Made by a program: the position numbers and the translations under genes | Shown: one piece after another, positions 27,776 to 34,532 of the stretch | How positions within the stretch are numbered: position 1 is the stretch's first letter | Layout: each line of letters begins with the position of its first letter | Assembly: GCA_051011135.1 (NCBI GenBank) | Contig: JBPCUO010000088.1 | Span: 1 to 35,515 of the forward strand | DNA: 35,515 nucleotides | Direction of reading: 5' to 3' | From: JACOND01 sp051011135 | GTDB taxonomy: Bacteria; Bdellovibrionota; Bdellovibrionia; Bdellovibrionales; UBA1609 | Notes under the pieces: model-generated | What the model saw: the letters and a program-made list of their open reading frames with translations, nothing else | The model's database searches: none | What the model was told of the DNA's origin: nothing

Positions 27776-28353
27776 TAAGAATCCAGATTTTTATTTATAA
27801 AATCCCAATTGATTAAATTCCAAAAAGCATCTAAGTATTTATTTCTAGCATTTCTATAATCAATATAATAGGCATGTTCCCAAACATCACAAGTTAAAAG
27901 AGCTTTTTGAGAATGGGCTAAAGGGGTGTCTGCATTAGAGGTTTTAATAATTTTTAAAGAATCTGACTCTTTAATCAGCCAAGCCCAGCCTGAACCAAAT
28001 TGACTAAGAGCTGCTTGTGTAAATTCTTTTTTAAATTGATCGACGGAACCAAAAGATTTTTCAAGAACTTGATTTAAATTTTTATCAGGAGATCCTCCGC
28101 CTTTAGGTGATAAGCTATTCCAATAAAAAGTATGATTCCAGATTTGAGCGGCATTATTAAAAATAGCGGCTTTAGAGTTTTTTACAATCTCTTCTAAAGA
28201 CGCATGTTTAAATTCAGATTCTTCTATTTGTCCATTTAATTTATCCACATAAGATTTATGATGTTTTCCATAATGAAATTCTAAAGTTTCTTCCGAAATA
28301 TGAGGCGAAAGAGAAGATTTAGAATAGGGTAATTCTGGAAGTGTAATCGGCAT
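27775..28353 (-). CDS. sodB: Superoxide dismutase, Fe type
   Basis: This 192-residue enzyme dismutates superoxide in the cytosol; there is no signal peptide. The metal ligands are His27, His74 and the Asp and His of DVWEHAYY. Gln70 in AAQIWNHTFYW is the active-site glutamine position characteristic of Fe-dependent enzymes. The start was placed at MPITLPELPY because a perfect AAGGAGG lies just upstream; an in-frame Met 16 codons earlier gives a Lys-rich extension that overlaps the promoter and is unlikely. hisS follows with a TAATG overlap. Confidence 0.96.
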   Translation of the reverse strand: MPITLPELPYSKSSLSPHISEETLEFHYGKHHKSYVDKLNGQIEESEFKHASLEEIVKNSKAAIFNNAAQIWNHTFYWNSLSPKGGGSPDKNLNQVLEKSFGSVDQFKKEFTQAALSQFGSGWAWLIKESDSLKIIKTSNADTPLAHSQKALLTCDVWEHAYYIDYRNARNKYLDAFWNLINWDFINKNLDS

Positions 28354-28373
28354 AGAAGCCTCCTTTTTATTAT

Positions 28374-28401
28374 AATATAACCTTTTTTCTTTCAGAATCA
28401 A
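28374..28401 (-). promoter_or_regulatory. sodB-hisS promoter
   Basis: On the minus strand, TTGATT (28401-28396) and TATATT (28379-28374) are spaced by 16 bp, about 20 bp before the sodB ATG and just before its AAGGAGG. Transcription would start near 28367. Confidence 0.55.
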
Positions 28402-28421
28402 GGAAAGAGGGGTGCTTATTC

Positions 28422-29690
28422 GTGCTTTCTAGTCTATTTTGTGGGAGATTAAATTTGCAGGGTTTTATGTTTCAAATAGAAGAAAAGCTATCCCAAAATT
28501 CTCAATGGAAAGAAGTTCAAAACATCCTTAAAAAACTTTCTAACAAGGGTTATCAAGCTGTTTTAGCAGGTGGTGGAGTTCGAGATTCTTTAATGGGATT
28601 AAAACCAAAAGATTTTGATATTGCCACTTCTGCAAAACCACAGGAAATTTTAAAGTTATTTCCTCAAGCCATCGATAAATGGTCTCATTATGGAAATGTG
28701 CTAATTCCTTTAAAAACAAAGGGGCATGTAGATGTGACAAGCTTTAGGAAAGAGTTTTCTTATACAGATGGAAGGCATCCCGATAAAATTGAATACAGCT
28801 CCATGAAAGAAGATGCTCAAAGAAGAGACTTTACTATCAATGCTTTATTTTATGATGCAGAAAAAAACAAAATAATAGATTTTGTAGGTGGGCTTGGAGA
28901 TTTAAAAAACAAAACTTTAAAAACAGTAGGGGAAAGTTCTAAAAGATTCAATGAAGATCATTTAAGAATTTTAAGAGCTCTTAGGTTTGCTCATCAGTTT
29001 CAATTTTCTTTGGACCAAAAAACAAAAGAGGCTCTTTTTCTTTGCTCTAAAAAATTGAATCAAATTTCTAGAGAAAGAATTAATTCTGAGATTTTAAAAA
29101 TGTTAGGGGCTGGAAATATAGGAAAAGGCCTTGCTCTTTTAGAAGACTATGAGATTTTAAAAATTGCACTTTCATTACCAAACAATGCTTTTAAACCAGC
29201 CTTTTTGTTTTGGAATCAAAAATTTTCCTTTTATCAAGATCCTGCTTATTTGTGGTGTATTGTGGGGCTTCCTTACTTTCAAGAAGCAACTCTTTTTAAA
29301 AAATATTTAGAGAATCTAAAAAGACCCAGTTCTGAAGTGCAAAAAAGCATGTCTTATTTTAAATCTTTTCAAGTTTTAACAACATCTCAAAACACAGTTC
29401 ATAAAATAAAATCCTTACATCCTTATTTTGAACAAGTGAGGGAGCTTCACGCTTTATGGTGTAAAAGCTATCAAATTCAAGATGATCACCTGGAAACAGT
29501 TATTGAAAAATTTTATAAAATTGGAAAATGGCCACTTCCTCTTATTACAAGTTCAGATTTATTAAAAGAGGCAAGGCTATTCCCTAAAGAAAAATGGTCT
29601 TATTTTTTAAATCAAGCTTTTGATTTACAATTAGAGTTTCCTGAAAAAAAGAAATCTCAAATTTTAAAAGAATTAAAAAAGAAAATTTAA
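28422..29690 (+). CDS. CCA tRNA nucleotidyltransferase / poly(A) polymerase family
   Basis: This 422-residue class II nucleotidyltransferase adds either CCA to tRNA or A tails to RNA; the sequence does not separate the two safely. Motifs in order are AGGGVRDSLMGLKPKDFDIAT (catalytic G-G-x-V-R-D and D-x-D), EDAQRRDFTINALFYD (the RRDFTINAL block), DFVGGLGDLKNKTLKTVG, and FNEDHLRILRALRFAHQF. The C-terminal half is helical and diverged, without an HD domain. The start is GTG 28422, preceded by GAGGGG at good spacing; ATG 28467 is the alternative and would remove 15 residues. The gene is divergent from sodB and ends 2 bp from the stop of a convergent small ORF. Confidence 0.88.
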   Translation: MLSSLFCGRLNLQGFMFQIEEKLSQNSQWKEVQNILKKLSNKGYQAVLAGGGVRDSLMGLKPKDFDIATSAKPQEILKLFPQAIDKWSHYGNVLIPLKTKGHVDVTSFRKEFSYTDGRHPDKIEYSSMKEDAQRRDFTINALFYDAEKNKIIDFVGGLGDLKNKTLKTVGESSKRFNEDHLRILRALRFAHQFQFSLDQKTKEALFLCSKKLNQISRERINSEILKMLGAGNIGKGLALLEDYEILKIALSLPNNAFKPAFLFWNQKFSFYQDPAYLWCIVGLPYFQEATLFKKYLENLKRPSSEVQKSMSYFKSFQVLTTSQNTVHKIKSLHPYFEQVRELHALWCKSYQIQDDHLETVIEKFYKIGKWPLPLITSSDLLKEARLFPKEKWSYFLNQAFDLQLEFPEKKKSQILKELKKKI

Positions 29691-29692
29691 TG

Positions 29693-29866
29693 TTATTTTT
29701 TATTTTGAAAAGCTCGTCCGGAATGGTTTTTCCAATTTTTATTTGAATCTTGGGTGTATCTTTCTTTCCATTCTTTAAAAAACAAATCTCGTCGATGTTG
29801 TATTTTGCCTTCTTTATTAAAAATAGGATATTTTTTTCCAAATAAAAAATTCATCAATGCTTTCAT
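29693..29866 (-). CDS. Small basic protein of unknown function (57 residues)
   Basis: The minus strand encodes a complete 57-residue protein: MKALMNFLFGKKYPIFNKEG at the start and NWKNHSGRAFQNKK at the end. It is basic and rich in aromatic residues and Trp (KEWKERYT, NWKNH), with no membrane segment beyond a short hydrophobic start. No function is proposed. Reality is supported by its neat fit between the CCA/PAP gene stop (2 bp away) and the divergent sufE, by non-random composition, and by a promoter-like pair (TTGTCA and TAAATT, 17-bp spacing) whose start would fall at the ATG. No ribosome site is present apart from a weak AAGA. Confidence 0.6.
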   Translation of the reverse strand: MKALMNFLFGKKYPIFNKEGKIQHRRDLFFKEWKERYTQDSNKNWKNHSGRAFQNKK

Positions 29867-29872
29867 TCTTAT

Positions 29873-29926
29873 AATTTAAATCAATCTTTACAACTTGACA
29901 ACTTTCTTTAATTCCTTATTTATAAA
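29873..29926. promoter_or_regulatory. Overlapping divergent promoters for the small ORF and sufE
   Basis: The bases TTGACAA at 29895-29901 serve as -35 in both directions: TTGACA on the plus strand and TTGTCA on the minus strand. Minus-strand TAAATT (29878-29873) lies at 17-bp spacing. On the plus strand the -10 lies in the AT run 29917-29926 but is poor at 16-18 bp; the best hexamer, TATAAA, is at 20 bp. Both predicted starts fall on or next to the ATGs at 29866 and 29931. Confidence 0.4.
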
Positions 29927-29930
29927 TAAA

Positions 29931-30347
29931 ATGAATCGCAACGCAGAAATTTTGCTGCTTTTTCCAGAAAATTTATCTTGGGAAGAAAAGTATAAAAAAA
30001 TCATATCTTTAGGGAGAGAACTTCCAGCATTTTCTGAAGATTATAAAACCCAAAATCTTCTGATAACATCTTGCCAATCACAGCTTTGGCTTAAAGCAGA
30101 ATTAAATCAAAAAGGGGATCTTGTGCTTTCAGGAGATAGTGATGGCCTTATTACAAAAGGTTTACTAGCTATTATGATCCGATTTTACTCTCATCAACAG
30201 CCTGAAGATATTGTAAATGCTCAACCTGAGTTTCTAAAGTCGTTGAACTTAACCCAGTATTTAAGCCTTAAAAGAACAAATGGGCTTCAATCTCTTATCA
30301 ATCAAATAAGAAATTACGCAAAAACCTTTCTTTTGTTAAAAAAGTAG
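29931..30347 (+). CDS. sufE: Cysteine desulfuration protein SufE
   Basis: SufE accepts persulfide sulfur from the desulfurase SufS and passes it to the SufB scaffold during Fe-S cluster assembly. The 138-residue protein shows NLSWEEKYKKIISLGRELP at the start and ITSCQSQLWLKAE with the active Cys48 (canonical G-C-Q-S-x-V-W). The SDGLITKGLLAIMIRFYSHQQPEDI block is also typical. The ATG at 29931 was chosen because the in-frame TTG at 29895 is the first half of a consensus TTGACA hexamer and its extension is not SufE-like. No ribosome site precedes the ATG. SufS, SufB, SufC and SufD are not in this window. Confidence 0.9.
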   Translation: MNRNAEILLLFPENLSWEEKYKKIISLGRELPAFSEDYKTQNLLITSCQSQLWLKAELNQKGDLVLSGDSDGLITKGLLAIMIRFYSHQQPEDIVNAQPEFLKSLNLTQYLSLKRTNGLQSLINQIRNYAKTFLLLKK

Positions 30348-30423
30348 TTTTTTTCAGTAATTCTCAGATAAAATCAAGCCTAAAGACTAAGAAACAGGAC
30401 TAAATATACCGATTAAAGTCTTG

Positions 30424-31320
30424 ATGGCTGTTTTAATCTTTCTAAGCTTTTTTTTAATATCTTGCTCTCCTATACAGTATGTCGATTATAACGAATCTTC
30501 TGCTGTCGCTACGAGATTAATTGCTAGTTCAGATACTGAATTTATAGAAACAAAAGATCTTTTTTCAGATTCTAACAAGCATGTCGATAAATGGATTCAA
30601 TATTTTTCAGAAGGCTCAGGTCGCCAGTCTATGCAGGTTTATTTAGAACGATCTGGTCGTTATGAAGCAACTATGAAAGAGATTTTAAAAGAACATGATC
30701 TGCCAGAAGAGTTATTTTATATTGCTATGGCTGAATCGGGATTTCAATCTTCTGTCGTTAGTTCTAAAAATGCTGTTGGGTACTGGCAGTTTATAGCAGC
30801 AACAGGAAGGAGTTATGGATTAACTATTAATTCTGTTTTAGATGAGCGGCAAGATTTTGTTTTGGTGACTCACGCCGCCGCTAAATATTTAAAACATCTT
30901 TATCAATTGTATGATGATTGGAATTTAGCGGTAGCGGCTTATAATGCCGGAGAAGGAAGAATTAATCAGGCCTTACAAGGTGGTTTTTATCAGGATTACT
31001 GGTCTTTAGTTAGAGACGATAAAATCCCTAAAGAAACATCTACTTTTGTTCCTAAAATTATTGCTATGAAAAAGATTGGAACTCAACCATGGATGTATGG
31101 ATTTAATAATTTAAAATATGAACAGCCTTTAGACTATCGTTCTATTTATATCTATCAAAATTTTTCTTTAAAAAATCTTTCTGAAACTTTACAAGTTCCT
31201 CACAGTCAAATTTTAAGTTTAAACCCTAAATACAAACAAGATATAGCTCCTCTTAACGGTAATGATAAAATAAAAGTTCGTATTCCAGCACATATTAAAA
31301 TTGAAGACATCAATAAATAA
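30424..31320 (+). CDS. Lipoprotein lytic transglycosylase, MltD-like
   Basis: This is a predicted membrane-anchored murein-cleaving enzyme of the periplasm. The lipoprotein signal ends in LISC with Cys14 as the lipidated residue. The SLT domain (about 85-190) contains AMAESGFQSSVVSSKNAVGYWQF, with Glu104 as the catalytic acid, and AVAAYNAGEGRINQAL, the conserved Y-N-A-G motif. The C-terminal segment (about 240-290, IYIYQNFSLKNLSETLQVPHSQILSLNP) looks like one LysM-type murein-binding repeat. At 298 residues it is shorter than E. coli MltD, which has more LysM repeats. ATG 30424 is preferred to the overlapping TTG 30421; no good ribosome site is present. Confidence 0.9.
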   Translation: MAVLIFLSFFLISCSPIQYVDYNESSAVATRLIASSDTEFIETKDLFSDSNKHVDKWIQYFSEGSGRQSMQVYLERSGRYEATMKEILKEHDLPEELFYIAMAESGFQSSVVSSKNAVGYWQFIAATGRSYGLTINSVLDERQDFVLVTHAAAKYLKHLYQLYDDWNLAVAAYNAGEGRINQALQGGFYQDYWSLVRDDKIPKETSTFVPKIIAMKKIGTQPWMYGFNNLKYEQPLDYRSIYIYQNFSLKNLSETLQVPHSQILSLNPKYKQDIAPLNGNDKIKVRIPAHIKIEDINK

Positions 31321-31470
31321 AAGACAGATCTCCTCTTGATGGTAAGGGCAAAATAAAAATTAAGTTTTTAAAACTTATAAACCGATATTCTATTTATGAA
31401 CAAGCTGGCTCTTTTTGGTCTTAAAAGTTTTTTTTATTCTTTATTCTTTTTTAGTTTATTTGCAGCAGCT

Positions 31471-31914
31471 CTATTTTAAATATAAAAGAGGATTCACAGG
31501 TTGTTTTTTATATATTAATTCAAAATGCAAATGAACTCCTGTTACTTTTCCTGTTCGTCCAACAGTTCCTATAAGCGCGCCTTGCTTAACTGTTTGACCT
31601 TCTTGAACTTTTATTTCATTAAGATGAGCGTAAAGAGAAGACCAATAATTAGAAAATTCAACAATGACAACTTTTCCATATCCTGAAAATCTTTGTCCTG
31701 CATAAATAACTCTGCCAGAATGACTACTAAAAACAGGAGTTCCAAGCTGGGCTTTAAGATCTATTCCTTGATGAGAGGAATTCCAAATAGGAGCGAATTT
31801 TTGATTAATCACTTGATTTTTTAAAGGCCAAGACAAGGAAGGGGGTGGATTTTTTATTAAAAACTGGCAGCTCGTTAAAAAAAATAGCAAGAAAAAATAA
31901 AGTTTACGAAGCAT
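31471..31914 (-). CDS. M23-family (LytM) peptidase lipoprotein
   Basis: This 147-residue protein has a lipoprotein signal (MLRKLYFFLLFFLTSC, lipidated Cys16) and a compact LytM domain. The zinc residues are His48 and Asp52 (HQGID) and His130 in GVHLHFEL, with His97 (YAHL) and His128 as the other active-site histidines. All catalytic residues are present, so it should be an active murein endopeptidase in the periplasm rather than a dead EnvC/NlpD-type activator. The start at 31914 gives the proper lipobox; a longer frame from 31977 lies inside glyA and is unlikely. It overlaps glyA by 11 bp and is the last gene of the acpP-rpiB-glyA run. Confidence 0.9.
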   Translation of the reverse strand: MLRKLYFFLLFFLTSCQFLIKNPPPSLSWPLKNQVINQKFAPIWNSSHQGIDLKAQLGTPVFSSHSGRVIYAGQRFSGYGKVVIVEFSNYWSSLYAHLNEIKVQEGQTVKQGALIGTVGRTGKVTGVHLHFELIYKKQPVNPLLYLK

Positions 31915-33154
31915 AAATTGGAAATTGATGACAAAGTTGATGAATTTCTTTTTTAATTCTCCCATGAAGCTGCTCATTTTGAGAATCTGTTAAAACTTGA
32001 GAGATCCAATGACCAATGAGTTCCATTTCTTGTTTTTTCATTCCTCTTGTTGTTAAAGCCGCTGTTCCAAGACGAATCCCACTTGTTACAAAGGGTGATC
32101 TTTTTTCATTAGGAATTGTGTTTTTGTTAACGGTAATGCCAGCGTTTTGAAGAGATTTTTCAGCATCTTTACCGGTTATATTTTTATCAGAAAGATCCAG
32201 GAGTAATAAATGATTGTCTGTTCCTCCGCTAACTAAACGAAATCCTTGTTTTTGCAAAATTTGAGAAAGTGTTTTTGCATTTTCAATAATTTGATGGGCA
32301 TAAGTTTTAAATTCTGGTTGTAAAACCTCTCCAAAAGCAACGGCCTTAGCGGCGATAACATGCTCTAAAGGACCTCCTTGTATACCAGGAAAAATTTTAG
32401 AGTTTATTTTTTGAGATCTTTTTTCGTCGGAACATAAGATCAAGCCACCTCTAGGGCCTCTTAAAGTTTTATGTGTTGTAGAAGTTATATAATGAGCAAA
32501 AGGAACAGGGGAGGGGTGAGCCTCTCCAGCCACTAAACCTGCAATATGAGCCATATCAACCAGCAATAAAGCTCCTACTTGATCCGCAATATCTCTAAAA
32601 GATTTAAAATCAATAGATCTTGGATAAGCACTATAACCAGCAATAATTATTTTTGGTTTTTCTTTTTTTGCCAGGTCTTCAATAAGATTAAAATCTAGCC
32701 TTTCTGTTTTGGGATTTAATTTATAAAAAACAGATTGAAAAAGACTTCCTGAAAAATTAACAGGAGAGCCATGAGTCAAATGTCCTCCATGATTTAAATC
32801 TAAACCCATAATTTTATCTTGAGGCTTTAATTCCGCTAAAAAAACAGCCATATTGGCTTGCGACCCAGAATGTGGCTGAACATTAGCCCAATTCACATTA
32901 AAAATTTTTTGAGCTCTTTTTATAGCAAGCTCTTCACACTGATCGACAAATTCACAACCGCCATAATATCTTTTATGAGGATATCCTTCGGCATATTTAT
33001 TAGTGAGGACAGATCCTTGAGCTTCCATAACAGCTTGAGAAGTGTAATTTTCAGAAGCAATCAATTCCAATTCATTTCTTTGGCGATCAAGCTCTTTTTG
33101 TATCCATTGATAAATTTCTTTATCTGTTTTTTTAAGGTGATGAAGATCTCTCAT
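31904..33154 (-). CDS. glyA: Serine hydroxymethyltransferase
   Basis: This PLP enzyme interconverts serine and glycine with THF, feeding one-carbon metabolism. The 416-residue length is normal. Signature blocks are ELIASENYTS, NVQPHSGSQANMAVF, LLVDMAHIAGLVAGEAHPSPVPFAHYITSTTHKTLRGPRGG (PLP Lys229) and GTDNHLLLLDL. Its product glycine is the substrate of GcvP and its folate by-product the substrate of the cyclo-ligase, both in this window. It overlaps rpiB upstream by 4 bp (ATGA) and the M23 lipoprotein gene downstream by 11 bp. Confidence 0.97.
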   Translation of the reverse strand: MRDLHHLKKTDKEIYQWIQKELDRQRNELELIASENYTSQAVMEAQGSVLTNKYAEGYPHKRYYGGCEFVDQCEELAIKRAQKIFNVNWANVQPHSGSQANMAVFLAELKPQDKIMGLDLNHGGHLTHGSPVNFSGSLFQSVFYKLNPKTERLDFNLIEDLAKKEKPKIIIAGYSAYPRSIDFKSFRDIADQVGALLLVDMAHIAGLVAGEAHPSPVPFAHYITSTTHKTLRGPRGGLILCSDEKRSQKINSKIFPGIQGGPLEHVIAAKAVAFGEVLQPEFKTYAHQIIENAKTLSQILQKQGFRLVSGGTDNHLLLLDLSDKNITGKDAEKSLQNAGITVNKNTIPNEKRSPFVTSGIRLGTAALTTRGMKKQEMELIGHWISQVLTDSQNEQLHGRIKKEIHQLCHQFPIYAS

Positions 33155-33582
33155 TTTATTTTTTCCACTCTTTTTTGATAAATAGGGTTGTTGTCAAAAG
33201 GGGTTTTTAAAAACGCATCTAAGATCTCTAAAGCAGCGGAAAGAGATAAAAATCTTCCGGGCAAGCACAAAACATTAGCATCGTTATGAGATCGAGCCAG
33301 TTTGGAAATGTCTTTATTCCAACAAAGAGCTGCTCTAATAAGAGGAGATGTTTTATTGGCTTTCATGCACATACCTTGGCCTGTCCCACAAATTAAAACT
33401 CCAAAAAGATTTTTTTGCATTTGAACAGAAAGCTTCTCAGCCCAATCTGGGTAATCGGTACGATCTTCTGAAAAAGCTCCCAGATCTCTCCAAAGAAGAC
33501 GAGGTCTATGCTGCTGAAGAAGCTGTTTTAAGGAAAATCCCGCGTGATCGCTAGCGACTAAAAGAGGTAGGGAATACTTCAC
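33151..33582 (-). CDS. rpiB: Ribose-5-phosphate isomerase B
   Basis: This enzyme interconverts ribose 5-phosphate and ribulose 5-phosphate in the pentose phosphate pathway. Its 143 residues carry the RpiB motifs: VASDHAGFSLK (Asp12, His13), LICGTGQGMCMKANK with the catalytic-base Cys65, and SHNDANVLCLPGRFL. The start codon is GTG at 33582-33580, overlapping the acpP stop as GTGA. The end overlaps the glyA start by 4 bp. Pairing with glyA downstream is common in bacteria. Confidence 0.95.
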   Translation of the reverse strand: MKYSLPLLVASDHAGFSLKQLLQQHRPRLLWRDLGAFSEDRTDYPDWAEKLSVQMQKNLFGVLICGTGQGMCMKANKTSPLIRAALCWNKDISKLARSHNDANVLCLPGRFLSLSAALEILDAFLKTPFDNNPIYQKRVEKIK

Positions 33583-33812
33583 TGAATTTTTTTATTTAAA
33601 AAATCAATAAGTTCTTGAACATTCGAAAGCGTTTCCGCTTCATCATCAGAAATTTGCAGATTAAAAGCCTCTTCTACAGACATTGTAATTTCTACGATGT
33701 CTAAACTATCTGCTTTTAAATCATTAATTAAATGATGTTCTAATTTGATATCTTCCGCCTTGGTGCTTAATTGTTCAGATATAATTGCAAGAACTTTTTT
33801 TGTTGTATCCAT
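33579..33812 (-). CDS. acpP: Acyl carrier protein
   Basis: This small acidic 77-residue protein carries growing acyl chains on a phosphopantetheine arm attached to Ser36 (LKADSLDIVEITM, the canonical D-S-L motif). The helix I-III pattern is intact (HHLINDLKADSLDIVE, ISDDEAETLSNVQELIDFL). AAGAGG lies before the ATG. It follows rpmF by 85 bp, echoing the conserved rpmF-fab-acpP neighbourhood but with plsX and the fab genes missing. It leads the tightly overlapping rpiB-glyA-M23 run. Confidence 0.95.
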   Translation of the reverse strand: MDTTKKVLAIISEQLSTKAEDIKLEHHLINDLKADSLDIVEITMSVEEAFNLQISDDEAETLSNVQELIDFLNKKIQ

Positions 33813-33897
33813 AAAACCTCTTATAAAAAATTAATAGAAAAAATAAAATTATTAAATTTTATTTTTAATTAAAAGACTTAACTCAATGTGTAAGTTT

Positions 33898-34068
33898 TTA
33901 ACCTAAAATTTGACGGTTTTTGTAATAACCACAAGAAAGACAAATATAATGAGGTCGCACAGTAGAATTGCAATTAGGGCATTGGCCTAATCCATGAAAA
34001 GACAGGAAGTTATGAGCTCTTCTCATACCTCTGCGAGAGCGACTTGTTTTTTTCTTAGGTACAGGCAT
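33898..34068 (-). CDS. rpmF: 50S ribosomal protein bL32
   Basis: This 56-residue ribosomal protein begins MPVPKKKTSRSRRGMRRAHN, the typical bL32 start. It has a zinc ribbon with Cys30, Cys33, Cys43 and Cys46 (CPNC and CLSC), so this is the zinc-binding form. AGGA lies eight bases before the ATG. The gene is transcribed toward acpP. The yceD gene usually found just upstream is not present; only AT-rich sequence is seen there. Confidence 0.95.
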   Translation of the reverse strand: MPVPKKKTSRSRRGMRRAHNFLSFHGLGQCPNCNSTVRPHYICLSCGYYKNRQILG

Positions 34069-34314
34069 GGTTTAAATCCTAAATTTGTTAGAATTTTAGT
34101 TACTATGACTTTATTTATGAAGCAAGAAAAAAGGGAGCTTGATCCAGAAGAAATCGTTATCCTAAATGATGAATAAAAAGAAAATTAAATAGATACAAAT
34201 AAATGAAATGATCAAAAAAAACCTTTTTTTTGAAGAAAATAATAAAAACTTAATAGATCTTAAGCCTTAGAAACTCTTCATTTTTCTTATATTTTTACTT
34301 ATTTTTGTATTTTT
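34069..34314. other. AT-rich spacer upstream of rpmF
   Basis: No supported gene is seen. The spacer holds the upstream region of rpmF (minus strand) and a 22-bp perfect inverted repeat at 34212-34233 (TC-A8-CC-T8-GA, two-base centre) that may be only an AT-rich accident. A 24-codon plus-strand reading frame (34105-34176) has no ribosome site and is not called. Confidence 0.4.
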
Positions 34315-34343
34315 TTGTTAAAAAAACATGCAACTTCTATAAT
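34315..34343 (+). promoter_or_regulatory. Promoter of the candidate RNA upstream of rpsN
   Basis: TTGTTA (34315-34320) and a perfect TATAAT (34338-34343) are separated by 17 bp. Transcription would start near 34350 and run into the structured element and terminator ending at 34485. Confidence 0.6.
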
Positions 34344-34349
34344 TTTTGT

Positions 34350-34485
34350 TAAAAAAGAGAAAAAGCTTTAAATAGGGCTTGATTTATAAGTTTTGGTTAT
34401 TTTAGCATTAATTTGCGGGGGGCGATGTATCACAAGGATGTTACAGAGGCTATAGGATTTTTGCTTCTACATCGCCTTTTTTTTT
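34350..34485 (+). ncRNA. Candidate structured RNA or rpsN leader with intrinsic terminator
   Basis: About 136 bases between a good promoter and a nine-T tract contain no plausible reading frame but two hairpins. Hairpin 1 (34362-34394) is an AT-rich stem with one bulged base and the loop AGGGCTTG. Hairpin 2 starts with GGCGATGTA (34421-34429) pairing TACATCGCC (34468-34476). A 16-base bulge on the 5' side (34430-34445) leads to an inner stem GAGGC/GCTTC (34446-34450 with 34463-34467) and a 12-base loop. It could be an independent small RNA or an attenuator controlling rpsN. It matches no RNA family I recognise: it lacks the 6S single-hairpin layout, the SRP GGAAG/GCAGC loop and any known riboswitch core. 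Confidence 0.5.
34421..34485 (+). terminator. Intrinsic terminator with a structured loop
   Basis: A 9-bp GC-containing stem GGCGATGTA/TACATCGCC is followed at once by nine T. The internal loop holds a second 5-bp stem. It lies 47 bp before rpsN on the same strand. Confidence 0.75.
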
Positions 34486-34532
34486 AAAAAATTCTTGAGA
34501 TTTCTTTCTGATTAAGTTAAAAAACATTCCTT

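Noticed and set aside
29895..29930. N-terminal extension of SufE from TTG 29895
   Set aside because: The TTG is the first half of a consensus TTGACA hexamer, the extra residues are not SufE-like, and ATG 29931 gives the normal length.
31915..31977. Longer start for the M23 lipoprotein
   Set aside because: It would bury the lipoprotein signal behind 21 residues encoded inside glyA; Met at 31914 gives a proper lipobox.
34105..34176. 24-codon plus-strand frame ending LDPEEIVILNDE, upstream of rpmF
   Set aside because: It is short, without a ribosome site or convincing promoter. A longer version starting at 33994 runs across rpmF on the opposite strand.
34212..34233. 22-bp perfect inverted repeat TC-A8-CC-T8-GA
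   Set aside because: It is almost all homopolymer A/T in a very AT-rich spacer, with weak pairing and no link to a gene end. It is probably chance.
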